Assembly (NCBI GenBank): GCA_009377495.1
Contig: WHTZ01000041.1
Span: forward strand, 1-54,658
Length of the DNA: 54,658 bases
Origin: Luteitalea sp.
GTDB lineage: Bacteria > Acidobacteriota > Vicinamibacteria > Vicinamibacterales > Vicinamibacteraceae
Reading direction: 5' to 3'
Shown here: in pieces, positions 1-7,497 of the stretch
How the letters are laid out: each line of letters opens with the position of its first letter
How positions within the stretch are numbered: position 1 is the stretch's first letter
The notes under the pieces: model-generated
What the model saw: only the letters and a program-made list of their open reading frames with translations
Told to the model about the DNA's origin: nothing
Databases searched by the model: none
Position numbers and translations under genes: made by a program

Positions 1-56
1 GAACCTTCAACCCGCAGATTAAGAGTCTGCTGCTCTACCAATTGAGCTAGCGGCCC
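1..56 (-). tRNA. tRNA-Lys (anticodon CTT), 3' part missing at window edge
   Basis: On the minus strand the sequence starts with the acceptor strand GGGCCGC, then a D arm of normal form (GCTC..GAGC) and an anticodon stem GCAGA/TCTGC around the loop CTCTTAA, which gives anticodon CTT (Lys). The variable region GGGTT and the start of the T arm follow. The T loop, 3' acceptor strand and CCA lie outside the window. No gene overlaps it. Confidence 0.9.
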
Positions 57-204
57 ACGTGACGTACGGCTTCTCTGCGAGCAGGGCGCTCGCAGCGGCG
101 AACGGGTATCGTAACATGTGGCTCTGCCGTCCTTCAACCCTCGCGAGGCGCCGTTGTCAAGACGCGCTCTTGTCCACCCTGATCGCGTATGCTCGACGTG
201 TACC

Positions 205-675
205 ATGACGCGTGCCCGTCTCCTCCTTGCGGCCTTCGCCTTTGCCTGGATCGGCCTGCTCGCCGGGATTGCGATGGAGGCTGTCGTGAGATTCGACGCA
301 CCCGGCCTGGCGCGTCCGGTCGGACTGTCGGTGGGGAAAGTCGTCTTCGCCGCCGTCGCGGGCGTGGAGCGGGTGTTGTTTGCGATCGCGGTCATTCTGG
401 CATTCGTGTCTCGACCGTCCAGATTCGTGCGAATCATGTTGGTCGGTATTGGCGCCGTCCTGCTCCTGGAGCAGGCGTTTCTCCTTCCTGTGCTCGACGC
501 GCGCGCGGACCTGTACATACAGGGCCGAACCCCACCGACGTCGAGCGCGCACGCGCTCTACCTGGCGGGCGAGGCCATCAAAGTCGTGCTGCTGGGTGCC
601 ACAGGCTGGACGCTTCTGCGCGGCGATCGGTCGTCTCCAGACTCGCGAACCCGAATCCCGATTCCTGAATCCTGA
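205..675 (+). CDS. Small four-TM membrane protein of unknown function
   Basis: This 156-residue protein has four hydrophobic segments, at about residues 5-25, 46-68, 74-97 and 115-138, so it should be an integral inner-membrane protein. The arrangement resembles small DUF4149-like proteins, but I see no diagnostic motif and do not assign a function. The ATG at 205 is preferred to one at 118 because the first hydrophobic helix begins there and the longer N terminus has no membrane character. The last 14 residues are encoded by a degenerate repeat tract of CCTGA/CCCGA units that continues to about 700, so the C terminus is probably an extension into repeat DNA. The HAD gene follows 60 bp downstream on the same strand. 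Confidence 0.6.
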   Translation: MTRARLLLAAFAFAWIGLLAGIAMEAVVRFDAPGLARPVGLSVGKVVFAAVAGVERVLFAIAVILAFVSRPSRFVRIMLVGIGAVLLLEQAFLLPVLDARADLYIQGRTPPTSSAHALYLAGEAIKVVLLGATGWTLLRGDRSSPDSRTRIPIPES

Positions 676-735
676 CTCCCGATTCCTGACTCCTGACGTC
701 TCGTGCGTTTTGCATCGAGATGCTATCTTGCGACC

Positions 736-1440
736 ATGGGACCTTCGCACATACAGGTCAATGCTCGACCGGCGATGCTCTTCGATTTGGACGGCACGCT
801 GGTCGATAGTGTCTACGAGCACGTGCTCGCCTGGCGGGAGGCGCTGGAATCCGCGGGCATCCGCCTGTCGGTCTGGCGGATCCACCGCCGAATTGGGATG
901 AGCGGTGGACTGCTGATTAACGCGCTCCTCCGGGAAACAGGCGCGAAGCTCAGCGCAGACGAAGTGGTCCGGTTACAGCGTGCACACGCCGAAGCGTACG
1001 CACGTCTCGTTCCCCACGTGCGCCCGCTTCCCGGTGCGCAAGAATTGCTCGAGTCCCTAACCCGATCCGGTGTGCCCTGGGCCATCGCCACCAGCGGACG
1101 GATGGAGAGCGCGCGCCCCGCGCTCGAGTCCCTCAGGATCGCTCCTGAGACGCCGGTCATCACACGAGACAAGGTGGTCCACGCCAAGCCAGACCCAGAT
1201 CTGTTCCTCGCCGCGGCCTCACGCCTCGGCGTCGACATTGCACACTCCGTTGTCGTCGGCGACAGCGTCTGGGACCTGCTCGCCGCGCGCCGCGCGAACG
1301 CGCTGGGCGTCGGTCTGCTCTCCGGCGGATACGGCGAAGAAGAGCTCGTGCGGGCGGGCGCCTATCGCGTGTACGAGGATCCGGCGGATCTGCTGTGGCA
1401 CCTCGACGAGGTCGGTGTGAGAGGAGCGTCGCAACCATGA
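736..1440 (+). CDS. HAD-superfamily hydrolase (beta-phosphoglucomutase/phosphatase-like)
   Basis: This cytosolic HAD phosphohydrolase of 234 residues should act through an aspartyl-phosphate intermediate. Motif I is DLDGTLVDS (nucleophile D17, acid/base D19), motif II is the ATSG at about 118-121, motif III is the lysine in AKPDPD (K151), and motif IV is GDSVWD (D176, D180). A helical cap lies between motifs I and II, as in subfamily I (phosphoglycolate phosphatase, beta-phosphoglucomutase and sugar-phosphate phosphatases). The substrate cannot be read from the sequence. The ATG at 736 sits just before the first beta strand. An upstream in-frame start at 703 would add 11 residues of no recognisable value. 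The stop overlaps the start of the following lipoprotein gene (ATGA), so the two are probably co-translated. Confidence 0.88.
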   Translation: MGPSHIQVNARPAMLFDLDGTLVDSVYEHVLAWREALESAGIRLSVWRIHRRIGMSGGLLINALLRETGAKLSADEVVRLQRAHAEAYARLVPHVRPLPGAQELLESLTRSGVPWAIATSGRMESARPALESLRIAPETPVITRDKVVHAKPDPDLFLAAASRLGVDIAHSVVVGDSVWDLLAARRANALGVGLLSGGYGEEELVRAGAYRVYEDPADLLWHLDEVGVRGASQP

Positions 1441-1901
1441 CCCGCTCAGCGAGCTTCCTCTTCGGCGCGCTTCTCAGCAGCCTCGCCGTCGTCGGATGCA
1501 ATGGCGATTCACCCACCGACCCGGGCACGCCCGTGTTTCTCAGCGGCGTCTGGAGTGGGACGATTAGCCTGCACGTCGCGGAGGAAGAGCCACCTGTGGA
1601 GGGTGAGATGTCCTGTTTGTTCACGCCGATCGCGTCTGACGAGGAGCCACGCGTCACGGCGGCGTGCAGCATTCAGAGTGAGTGGCTTACGACGAACTTT
1701 GCTGGTGAGATGACGCTCGACGATGTCGAGCCCCCTGCCAGCTTTCACCTCGACACCACCTACCGCTCGCCGAGAGATTGCACTGGTAGTCTGAGTCTAA
1801 GTGGACAGGCAACAGCCAACCGCGTGACAGCCACTGCGAACGGGGTCGACTGCGACGACGTACCCTGGACCGCAAACCTCTTGCTCGCAGAGGCTCCTTA
1901 G
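1437..1901 (+). CDS. Predicted lipoprotein of unknown function
   Basis: The 154-residue product starts with MTRSAS, a hydrophobic stretch and the lipobox VVGC, followed by NGDSPTDPG, a typical linker after a lipidated cysteine. The mature part is acidic and beta-rich, with several cysteines (CLF, AACS, RDCTG, GVDCDD) that could form disulfides in the periplasm or on the outer membrane. I recognise no family. The start ATG overlaps the HAD stop codon (ATGA at 1437-1440), and the stop lies only 2 bp before the antiporter start, so it is the middle gene of a compact operon. Confidence 0.75.
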   Translation: MTRSASFLFGALLSSLAVVGCNGDSPTDPGTPVFLSGVWSGTISLHVAEEEPPVEGEMSCLFTPIASDEEPRVTAACSIQSEWLTTNFAGEMTLDDVEPPASFHLDTTYRSPRDCTGSLSLSGQATANRVTATANGVDCDDVPWTANLLLAEAP

Positions 1902-1903
1902 AC

Positions 1904-3490
1904 ATGTCGGAGCTCGTGCTCGGCATGGGGCTGTTTGCGGTCGTGCTGCTCGTGTCGGCACTGGCTTCAGGTGTCGTCGAGCGCGCACCGTTATCGCTGC
2001 CGATCATCTTTCTGAGCTTCGGCCTGGCGCTCGGGTGGACGGGTGTGCTGGAGCTGGACCCGCATCATCCGGTGCTCGAAATCGTCGCCGTGGTGAGCCT
2101 CACGCTGGCGCTGTTCCTCGACGCCGTGAAGGTACAAGTCGAAGAGCTGAAGCGTGAATGGCGCGTCCCTGTGCTGACGCTGGGCCCAGGCACGATCCTC
2201 ATCATCCTGGGGATCAGCGAAGCGACGGTTCACCTGCTCGCGCTCTCGCGGTTCGAAGGGTTGCTCATTGGCGCCGTGCTGGCCTCGACGGATCCGGTTG
2301 TACTGCGCGATGTCGTGCGCGACCACCGGCTGCCACGCCCGGTGCGACGCGCGCTGAGCATCGAAGCGGGTATGAACGACCTCGTGGTGCTGCCCATCGT
2401 CCTCCTCCTTATTGCGCTCCTCACCGGCCGCGCCAGCGATGCCGGCGACTGGGCCGCGTTGCTGGCACGGTTACTGGTGGTGAGCCCGATCGTCGGTGTG
2501 ATCGTCGGCGGCGTGGGCGCGCGGCTCATCGGCTGGGTCGATCGACGCTTCCCCATTCGCCGCGAGTTCCAGGCGCTGTACGGGATCGGCTTGGTGCTCG
2601 CGGCGTACTTCGCAGGGCAAGCCGTGGGCGGCGATGGCTTCCTCTCGGCGTTCTTCGCCGGCTTAGCCGTGACCCTCTTCAACATCGCGCTGTGCGATTG
2701 CTTCCTCGACTACGGCGAGACCTCGTCCGAGATGATGATGCTGATGGCGTTCATCCTGTTCGGTGTGGTGCTCTCGTCGCTCTTCACGCACGTGCCGCTC
2801 GTCTCCGCTCTCGTTCTTGCCTTCATCGCGCTCGGCGTCGTACGGCCGCTGGTGATGCGGCTCGTCCTGCATCGTGCGCACATGAGCAGCGCCGCACGCG
2901 CGTTCGTTGGCTGGTTCGGTCCGCGCGGGTTGAACTCACTCCTCCTGGCGCTGTTGGCCGTTCAGGGTGGCGTGCCGCGAGGTGAGGAGCTCCTGGCGCT
3001 GACCGGCGTCGTCGTGCTCGTATCGGTTGTGTTGCACGGCGCGTCTGCGACGCCGCTCGCGAGTTGGTACAGCCGACGCGTCGCGGAGGGCGTGCTGGCA
3101 GAGGAGCGAGAGGCAACATTTGGCGGTTTGTTCGAGGATAGGCCCGCGGACATCCGGCTTGTCACGCCCGACGAGCTCGTTGCCATGCGTGCAGGACCTC
3201 GACCGCCGGTCGTCATCGATGTCCGTGCACGAGCGCACTATCAGGCAGACGCAGAGCAGATTCCCGGCAGCATCCGCGTGGCACCAGATCAAGTCGAGGA
3301 GTGGGCCGCCCAGCGTGCCAAAGATCGGAGTGTTGTCGCCTACTGTTCTTGACCGGATGAAGCCACGAGCGCCCGGGTGGCGCGCGAGCTCACGGCGTTG
3401 GGATTTGAAGCCATGGCGCTAGCCGGCGGGTACCTCGCTTGGCGCGAGCGGTACCCGACCGAGCCGAAGCGAGTGGTGCCTGTTCCCTGA
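1904..3490 (+). CDS. Cation/proton antiporter (CPA1) with C-terminal rhodanese domain; in-frame TGA probably selenocysteine
   Basis: Residues 1 to about 400 are a polytopic CPA1-type Na+/H+ antiporter with about 12 hydrophobic helices. They include the ASTDPV motif of helix 5 and a later GMNDLVVLP segment (the family's ND site). A soluble rhodanese domain follows from about residue 420 (VVIDVRARAHYQ, IPGSIRVA). The frame meets TGA at 3350-3352, directly after VVAYCS. Reading TGA as selenocysteine gives YCSUPDEATSARVA, then AMALAGGYLAWRERYP, the rest of a normal rhodanese fold, with a stop at 3488-3490 (528 residues). From memory, Cys-containing relatives carry YC[ST]CPNEA-SARVA here, so U483 replaces a conserved second cysteine two residues after catalytic C481. 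If read as a stop, the protein would lose half of the rhodanese domain. A real nonsense mutation is the alternative. Confidence 0.85.
3362..3386 (+). promoter_or_regulatory. Candidate bacterial SECIS hairpin after the in-frame TGA
   Basis: Two alternative hairpins lie just after the TGA. The first pairs GCCAC (3362-3366) with GTGGC (3377-3381) around a loop starting with G, 15 nt after the TGA. The second pairs GCGC (3369-3372) with GCGC (3380-3383), extended past one mismatch by two pairs, with loop CCGGGTG starting 21 nt after the TGA. Bacterial SECIS elements usually have a short stem whose G-containing apical loop lies about 16-37 nt after UGA, so the second fits well. The pairing was done by eye in GC-rich DNA, so this is only suggestive. 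Confidence 0.45.
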
Positions 3491-3902
3491 GACAGCCCTT
3501 GGACGTCGCACCTTGCCCCTCGCACCTGTCTTTTGCCCTTGACCCCTTTATCCCTTTACCCTCAACAACCTTGTTCTGTTCATCGACGACGATCATCTGT
3601 GGAATCACGGGCTCATCGGCGAGGCAGAAGGCGACAATGATCACGGCGTCTCCCGGCTGGAAATGCCTCGCTGCCGCGCCGTTGACGACAACCTGCCCGG
3701 ATCCTTCCGGCAACTCAATCGCGTAGGTTTCAATTCTCTGACCGTTGTTGATATTCCAGACCGACACCTGCTCTCCCGGTCCGATATCCGTCAACTGCAT
3801 CAGAGCCTTATCGATGCCGATACTGCCGGCATAGTTCAGATCGGCTCCGGTCACAATCGCATGGTGAATCTTCGACTTGCATACGCTTCGTAGCTTCATC
3901 AT
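3390..3902 (-). CDS. panD: Aspartate 1-decarboxylase, with extended C terminus
   Basis: PanD makes beta-alanine from L-aspartate for pantothenate and CoA, using a pyruvoyl group formed by self-cleavage at Gly-Ser. The N terminus MMKLRSVCKSKIHHA, the cleavage site NYAGSIGID (Ser about residue 26), the YAIELPEGSG segment and VNGAAARHFQPGD all match the family. The usual length is about 120-130 residues and the conserved part ends near VVEG (about residue 115). The remaining basic tail of about 55 residues is encoded by DNA antisense to the rhodanese end of the antiporter and shows no conservation I recognise. The start overlaps the stop of the upstream phosphodiesterase gene (ATGATGA at 3902-3897), implying translational coupling. 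No other pan gene is in the window. Confidence 0.88.
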   Translation of the reverse strand: MMKLRSVCKSKIHHAIVTGADLNYAGSIGIDKALMQLTDIGPGEQVSVWNINNGQRIETYAIELPEGSGQVVVNGAAARHFQPGDAVIIVAFCLADEPVIPQMIVVDEQNKVVEGKGIKGSRAKDRCEGQGATSKGCLREQAPLASARSGTARAKRGTRRLAPWLQIPTP

Positions 3903-5218
3903 CGCTCGCAATCGTTGTTGGTTCCTGCCACCCGACAGCTTACATCGAGTAGCTGCGCCGCCACCTTCGGACTCCCATCGTTTGGAGCGGACCGGAGCCC
4001 GAGCGCGCAAGCGAGGGCGTTGTAGACGTGGATGCTTTCAAAGGGCGCGACCGTGACGCCGCGCCGGAACGCCGGCCCGGCGGCGACGAAGATGCCGTGC
4101 ATGGAAACGGCCGCCGGGTCGTAACCGTGGTCGCCGAACGTCCTCGGGTGTGTCGGCCAAGTCGGAGGGATGCTCGGGAGTACCTGCCACCCTTCGTCCG
4201 CGACCCCGACGATCGGCGGGATGCGAGGATTGTCGCGATAGTGCCAGCGCTCAGGTGTTTCTTCTCGTCGAAAGATTTGGAGATGCGGATGAGCGTTGGC
4301 CAGGCGGCGATAGATGCTGTCTACGTTCATGGTGCTCGGTATCAGGCCAAGCGTCGGATTCACATCGACCACCTCGACGGTGTCGAGATCGAGATACGTG
4401 TCGAGCGCGATGAGGCGGTCCGAGCGCGTTTCGGCCATGCCGTGATCGGAGACCACGACCACGTTGACGACGTCGAGCTGCCGCCGCGCTTGGAGACCGT
4501 CGAGCAGCCGCCCGAGCGCGCCGTCGAGACGCGTGATGGCCGCCCGGGTTTCCGTGGAGCTCGGTCCCGCTCGATGTCCCGCTTCGTCGGTGTCGCTGAA
4601 GTAACCCGCAATGAACGTCGGGCGCTCTGGACGTGGGAGATCCAACCAGGCCAGAATCTGTTCCACACGCGCCTCATTCGTGACCCCGCCATCGTACCGC
4701 TTCCAGTAGCGTGGCCGCACCCCGCCGACCGGGGCTTCCGACCCAGGCCAGAAGACCGTCGCGGCGTGTTGTCCCTGGCGCTCGGCGGTTACCCAGATCG
4801 GCTCACCGCCCCACCAGCGCGCATCTTCGACCGCCTCTCGATTCGCGAGGCTGAACGAGAGCCCTGTCATCGGGTCGCGCATCTTGTTGGCCACGATGCC
4901 ATGACGCTCCGGGTAGAGTCCCGTGACGATGGTGTAGTGATTCGGGAACGTCTTGGTTGGGAAGACCGGGATCAAGCGCTCCGCCGTGACCCCTCGGGCC
5001 ATCAGCCTCTGCAGATGCGGAGTCGGCGCCTTGGTGTGGTAGTCCCAGCGCCAGCCGTCGAACGATAGGAGGATCAGCGTAGACGGCCGATGGCCGGCCG
5101 AGACCGATTCGGAGCCGACGGGGCGAATCGCTCGACAGCTGAGCATCGCGAGCACGAGCAGGACCAGCACGCCCGCGTGCCCGCAGATGCTCTGGAGCGC
5201 TCTATTCCTCGTTCGCAT
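3899..5218 (-). CDS. Lipoprotein nucleotide pyrophosphatase/phosphodiesterase (alkaline phosphatase superfamily, ENPP type)
   Basis: This 439-residue exported enzyme should hydrolyse phosphodiester or pyrophosphate bonds, with two zinc ions and a threonine nucleophile. It starts with a basic segment, a hydrophobic helix and the lipobox LSC (Cys 28). The catalytic core follows: LLSFDGWRWDY (Asp 54), PTKTFPNHYT (nucleophile Thr 90) and GLYPERHGI. Later metal ligands are SDTDEAGH, VVSDHGM and FGDHGYDP. The ATG at 5218 is chosen because the signal peptide begins there. A start at 5302 would add 28 polar residues and run into the TetR promoter. panD follows with a 4-bp overlap. The substrate is not defined by the sequence. 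Confidence 0.87.
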   Translation of the reverse strand: MRTRNRALQSICGHAGVLVLLVLAMLSCRAIRPVGSESVSAGHRPSTLILLSFDGWRWDYHTKAPTPHLQRLMARGVTAERLIPVFPTKTFPNHYTIVTGLYPERHGIVANKMRDPMTGLSFSLANREAVEDARWWGGEPIWVTAERQGQHAATVFWPGSEAPVGGVRPRYWKRYDGGVTNEARVEQILAWLDLPRPERPTFIAGYFSDTDEAGHRAGPSSTETRAAITRLDGALGRLLDGLQARRQLDVVNVVVVSDHGMAETRSDRLIALDTYLDLDTVEVVDVNPTLGLIPSTMNVDSIYRRLANAHPHLQIFRREETPERWHYRDNPRIPPIVGVADEGWQVLPSIPPTWPTHPRTFGDHGYDPAAVSMHGIFVAAGPAFRRGVTVAPFESIHVYNALACALGLRSAPNDGSPKVAAQLLDVSCRVAGTNNDCER

Positions 5219-5277
5219 CACGTTGGCGCCGCCTGGCTTCTCGGTTCGTGTGGAACTTCCTATCGTTGCTCTCCGTC

Positions 5278-5293
5278 TAAAACGATCGTTTAA
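5278..5293. promoter_or_regulatory. Palindromic operator upstream of the TetR-RND operon
   Basis: AAACGATCGTTT is a perfect 12-bp palindrome (5280-5291) located 10 bp before the TetR start codon. The half-site GTTTAATT recurs at 5289-5296 and again at 5304-5311. TetR regulators of this group normally bind AT-rich palindromes in their own promoter. It also lies in the divergent gap to the phosphodiesterase gene, so both directions could be controlled. Confidence 0.55.
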
Positions 5294-5300
5294 TTGAAAC

Positions 5301-5972
5301 ATGCGTTTAATTGTCGAACAGCCTCAGCACGAACGACCGGACACCAAGGATCGCATCCTTGATGCGGCAGAGCGAATGTTCGCACAACACGGCTTCGAGC
5401 TCACGTCCCTGCGGGCACTGACAACAGAGGCAGACGTCAACCTCGCGGCGGTGCATTACCACTTCCGGTCCAAAGAAGGGCTTCTCGAGGCGGTGCTGCA
5501 GCGCCTGGTCGCGCCTGTAAACGAGGAGCGACTAGCTTTGCTCGATGCGCTCGAGGCGCACGGCCACCCGACGCTCGAGGGGATTATCGAGGCGTTCGTT
5601 GCGCCTCCGCTGCGGCTGCACGCCGAGAGACCTCACCCCACCGCGCTGGCGCCGCTCCTGATCGGCCGCTGCCTGAGCAGCCCCGACACGCAGATGCGGA
5701 CGCTGGTGATGCGGCTGTTCGGCCCGGTCTTCGAGCGGTTCCGCCCCGCGTTCGGCCGCGCCTTGCCGCACCTACCGCCGGACGAGATCCTGTGGCGCGT
5801 CTTCTTCCTGCTAGGAATCATGACAAAGACCATGGTTGGTGGACATCAGCTCAAGCTCTTTTCTGAAGGCCGGTGCGATCCCACATGTACGACCGAAAGC
5901 ATTCCCCGTATCGTCCAGTTCGTGGCCGCCGGCATGCGGGCTCCGGCTTTCCACTCCGAGGTCGACGCATGA
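5301..5972 (+). CDS. TetR/AcrR-family transcriptional repressor
   Basis: The 223-residue regulator has an N-terminal TetR helix-turn-helix domain: TKDRILDAAERMFAQHGFE, then SLRALTTEADVNLAAVHYHF at about residues 35-54, then RSKEGLLEAVLQR. The C-terminal helical domain should bind an inducer and dimerise, and looks like the CerR/YbiH type found next to efflux pumps. It is the first gene of a four-gene pump operon. Its stop overlaps the start of the outer-membrane factor gene (ATGA at 5969-5972). The palindrome just before its start is the likely autorepression site, with pump expression released when substrate binds. Confidence 0.88.
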   Translation: MRLIVEQPQHERPDTKDRILDAAERMFAQHGFELTSLRALTTEADVNLAAVHYHFRSKEGLLEAVLQRLVAPVNEERLALLDALEAHGHPTLEGIIEAFVAPPLRLHAERPHPTALAPLLIGRCLSSPDTQMRTLVMRLFGPVFERFRPAFGRALPHLPPDEILWRVFFLLGIMTKTMVGGHQLKLFSEGRCDPTCTTESIPRIVQFVAAGMRAPAFHSEVDA

Positions 5973-7396
5973 CCGCGCCACGAGGCCTTACGGCGCTTCC
6001 GCTCATCGTCCTGACAGCGGCCTGCGCGTCGGCGCCTCCTGTTGGCCACCCTGAGATCGGCGTTGCCGTTCCCGCCGCGTGGACAGCTAAAACCGAGGCC
6101 GCGCCCGTGCAGCCGGTCTGGTGGCGCCAGTTCGGAGATCCAACGCTCGAGAAAGTCGTGGCCGAGGCACTGGAAGGCAACCGCGACCTGCGCGCGGCGG
6201 CCACGCGCGTCGAGGCGGCAGCGGCCCTCGCGCGGATCACCGGCGCCGACCAGTTCCCTGTCGTGAACGTCAGCCTCGATGCGTCCCGCCGAAAGCAGAA
6301 CTTCATCGGCCTGCCGATTCCAGGCGCCGAGGGCGAGGTTCTCAGTACCCGCGCCACGACGTACGGCGTTTCGCTGGACACGACGTGGGAGGCGGACGTG
6401 TGGGGGCGCATCCGGTCCGGTGTCTCGGCGTCGCTGGCCGATGCCGAAGCCACCTTGTTCGAGACGGGCGGGGCGCGTCTCTCCCTGGCCGCGCAGACCG
6501 CGAAGGCCTGGTTTGCGCTCATCGAAGCCCGCCAGCAGCGTCGCCTGGCGGAGGACACGGTGTCCAGCTATCGCACAACGTCGGAACAAGTGCGCGATCG
6601 TTACCGGCGTGGCTTGGTTCCCCCAGTCGACTTGCGGCTCGCCCTGTCGAATCTGCACGCGGCCCAGGCGTTGCTGGCCGAGCGAAACGAACAGTACGGC
6701 CGTGTGCTGCGGCAGCTCGAGCTGCTGCTCGGACGGTACCCGGCTGGCGCGCTTCAACCACCCGACGTCCTTCCGGCCTTGCCAAGCGAAATCCCGGCCG
6801 GTTTGCCCGCGGGTCTGCTCGCGCAGCGCCCCGACCTGCAGGCTGCCGAGCGCCGACTGGCGGCCGCCGACGCGCGCCTGGTTGCCGATCGGCGCGCCCT
6901 TTATCCGAGCTTCTCGCTCACGGGCAGCGGTGGCACCAGCACGAACGCGCTCCGAAACCTGTTGGACGGCGACTTCTCCGTTTGGAGCGTTGTCGGCAGC
7001 GTCGCGCAGCCGATCTTCCAGGGCGGACGTCTGCGTGCGCAGGTCGAGGTCGCGGATGCACAGGTTCGCGAAGCGCTCGAGCTGTATGCGGGCCAGGTGC
7101 TCACCGCGTTCAGCGAGGTCGAGATCGCCCTCGACGCGCAGGCGCATCTTCGGGAGCGCGCGGCCCGGTTAACCGACGCGAGCGAGCAAGCCGCCGCCGC
7201 GCGCACGCTTGCCGAGCGCCGATACGGCACCGGTCTGGACACGATCCTGGCGCTGCTCGAGGCGCAGCGCCGGCAGCTCGACGCCGACAGTCAGTTGCTC
7301 ACCGCACGCCGGCTCCAGCTCGACGCCCGGGTGGATCTCCACCTCGCGGTCGGTGGAGATTTCGACGCCGCGTCTCTCGTGTCCGGCGGTTCGTGA
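5969..7396 (+). CDS. Outer-membrane efflux lipoprotein (NodT/OprM family)
   Basis: This 475-residue TolC-type channel should form the outer-membrane exit duct of the pump encoded downstream. The ATG at 5969 overlaps the TetR stop and begins a signal peptide with lipobox TAAC (Cys 19). Family features are WWRQFGDPTLEKVVAEAL, the two repeated coiled-coil/barrel halves (for example NRDLRAAATRVEAAAA and RPDLQAAERRLAAADAR), and the second-half segment LSGSGG-like SFSLTGSGG. The end LDARVDLHLAVGGDF is a typical C terminus for the family. The gene lies between the TetR repressor and the adaptor, and a 9-bp-stem hairpin follows it at 7413-7441. Confidence 0.9.
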   Translation: MTAPRGLTALPLIVLTAACASAPPVGHPEIGVAVPAAWTAKTEAAPVQPVWWRQFGDPTLEKVVAEALEGNRDLRAAATRVEAAAALARITGADQFPVVNVSLDASRRKQNFIGLPIPGAEGEVLSTRATTYGVSLDTTWEADVWGRIRSGVSASLADAEATLFETGGARLSLAAQTAKAWFALIEARQQRRLAEDTVSSYRTTSEQVRDRYRRGLVPPVDLRLALSNLHAAQALLAERNEQYGRVLRQLELLLGRYPAGALQPPDVLPALPSEIPAGLPAGLLAQRPDLQAAERRLAAADARLVADRRALYPSFSLTGSGGTSTNALRNLLDGDFSVWSVVGSVAQPIFQGGRLRAQVEVADAQVREALELYAGQVLTAFSEVEIALDAQAHLRERAARLTDASEQAAAARTLAERRYGTGLDTILALLEAQRRQLDADSQLLTARRLQLDARVDLHLAVGGDFDAASLVSGGS

Positions 7397-7412
7397 TGAC
7401 GTCTCCAGCTTT

Positions 7413-7441
7413 GTAGGGCGGCCAAGAAAGCCCCGCCCTAC
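7413..7441. repeat. REP-like hairpin with GTAGGGCGG arms
   Basis: GTAGGGCGG (7413-7421) pairs perfectly with CCGCCCTAC (7433-7441) around an 11-nt loop. It sits between the outer-membrane factor and adaptor genes. A related GTAGGGCGGCC unit occurs in reverse at 11947-11966 at the far end of the same operon, so this is a dispersed repeat rather than a simple terminator. It could still lower or stabilise the downstream mRNA segment. Confidence 0.6.
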
Positions 7442-7497
7442 CGTCTTGAATGAACAGCATTGTTGCTAACCCTGATCCCTGACCCGAGGACATAGCC

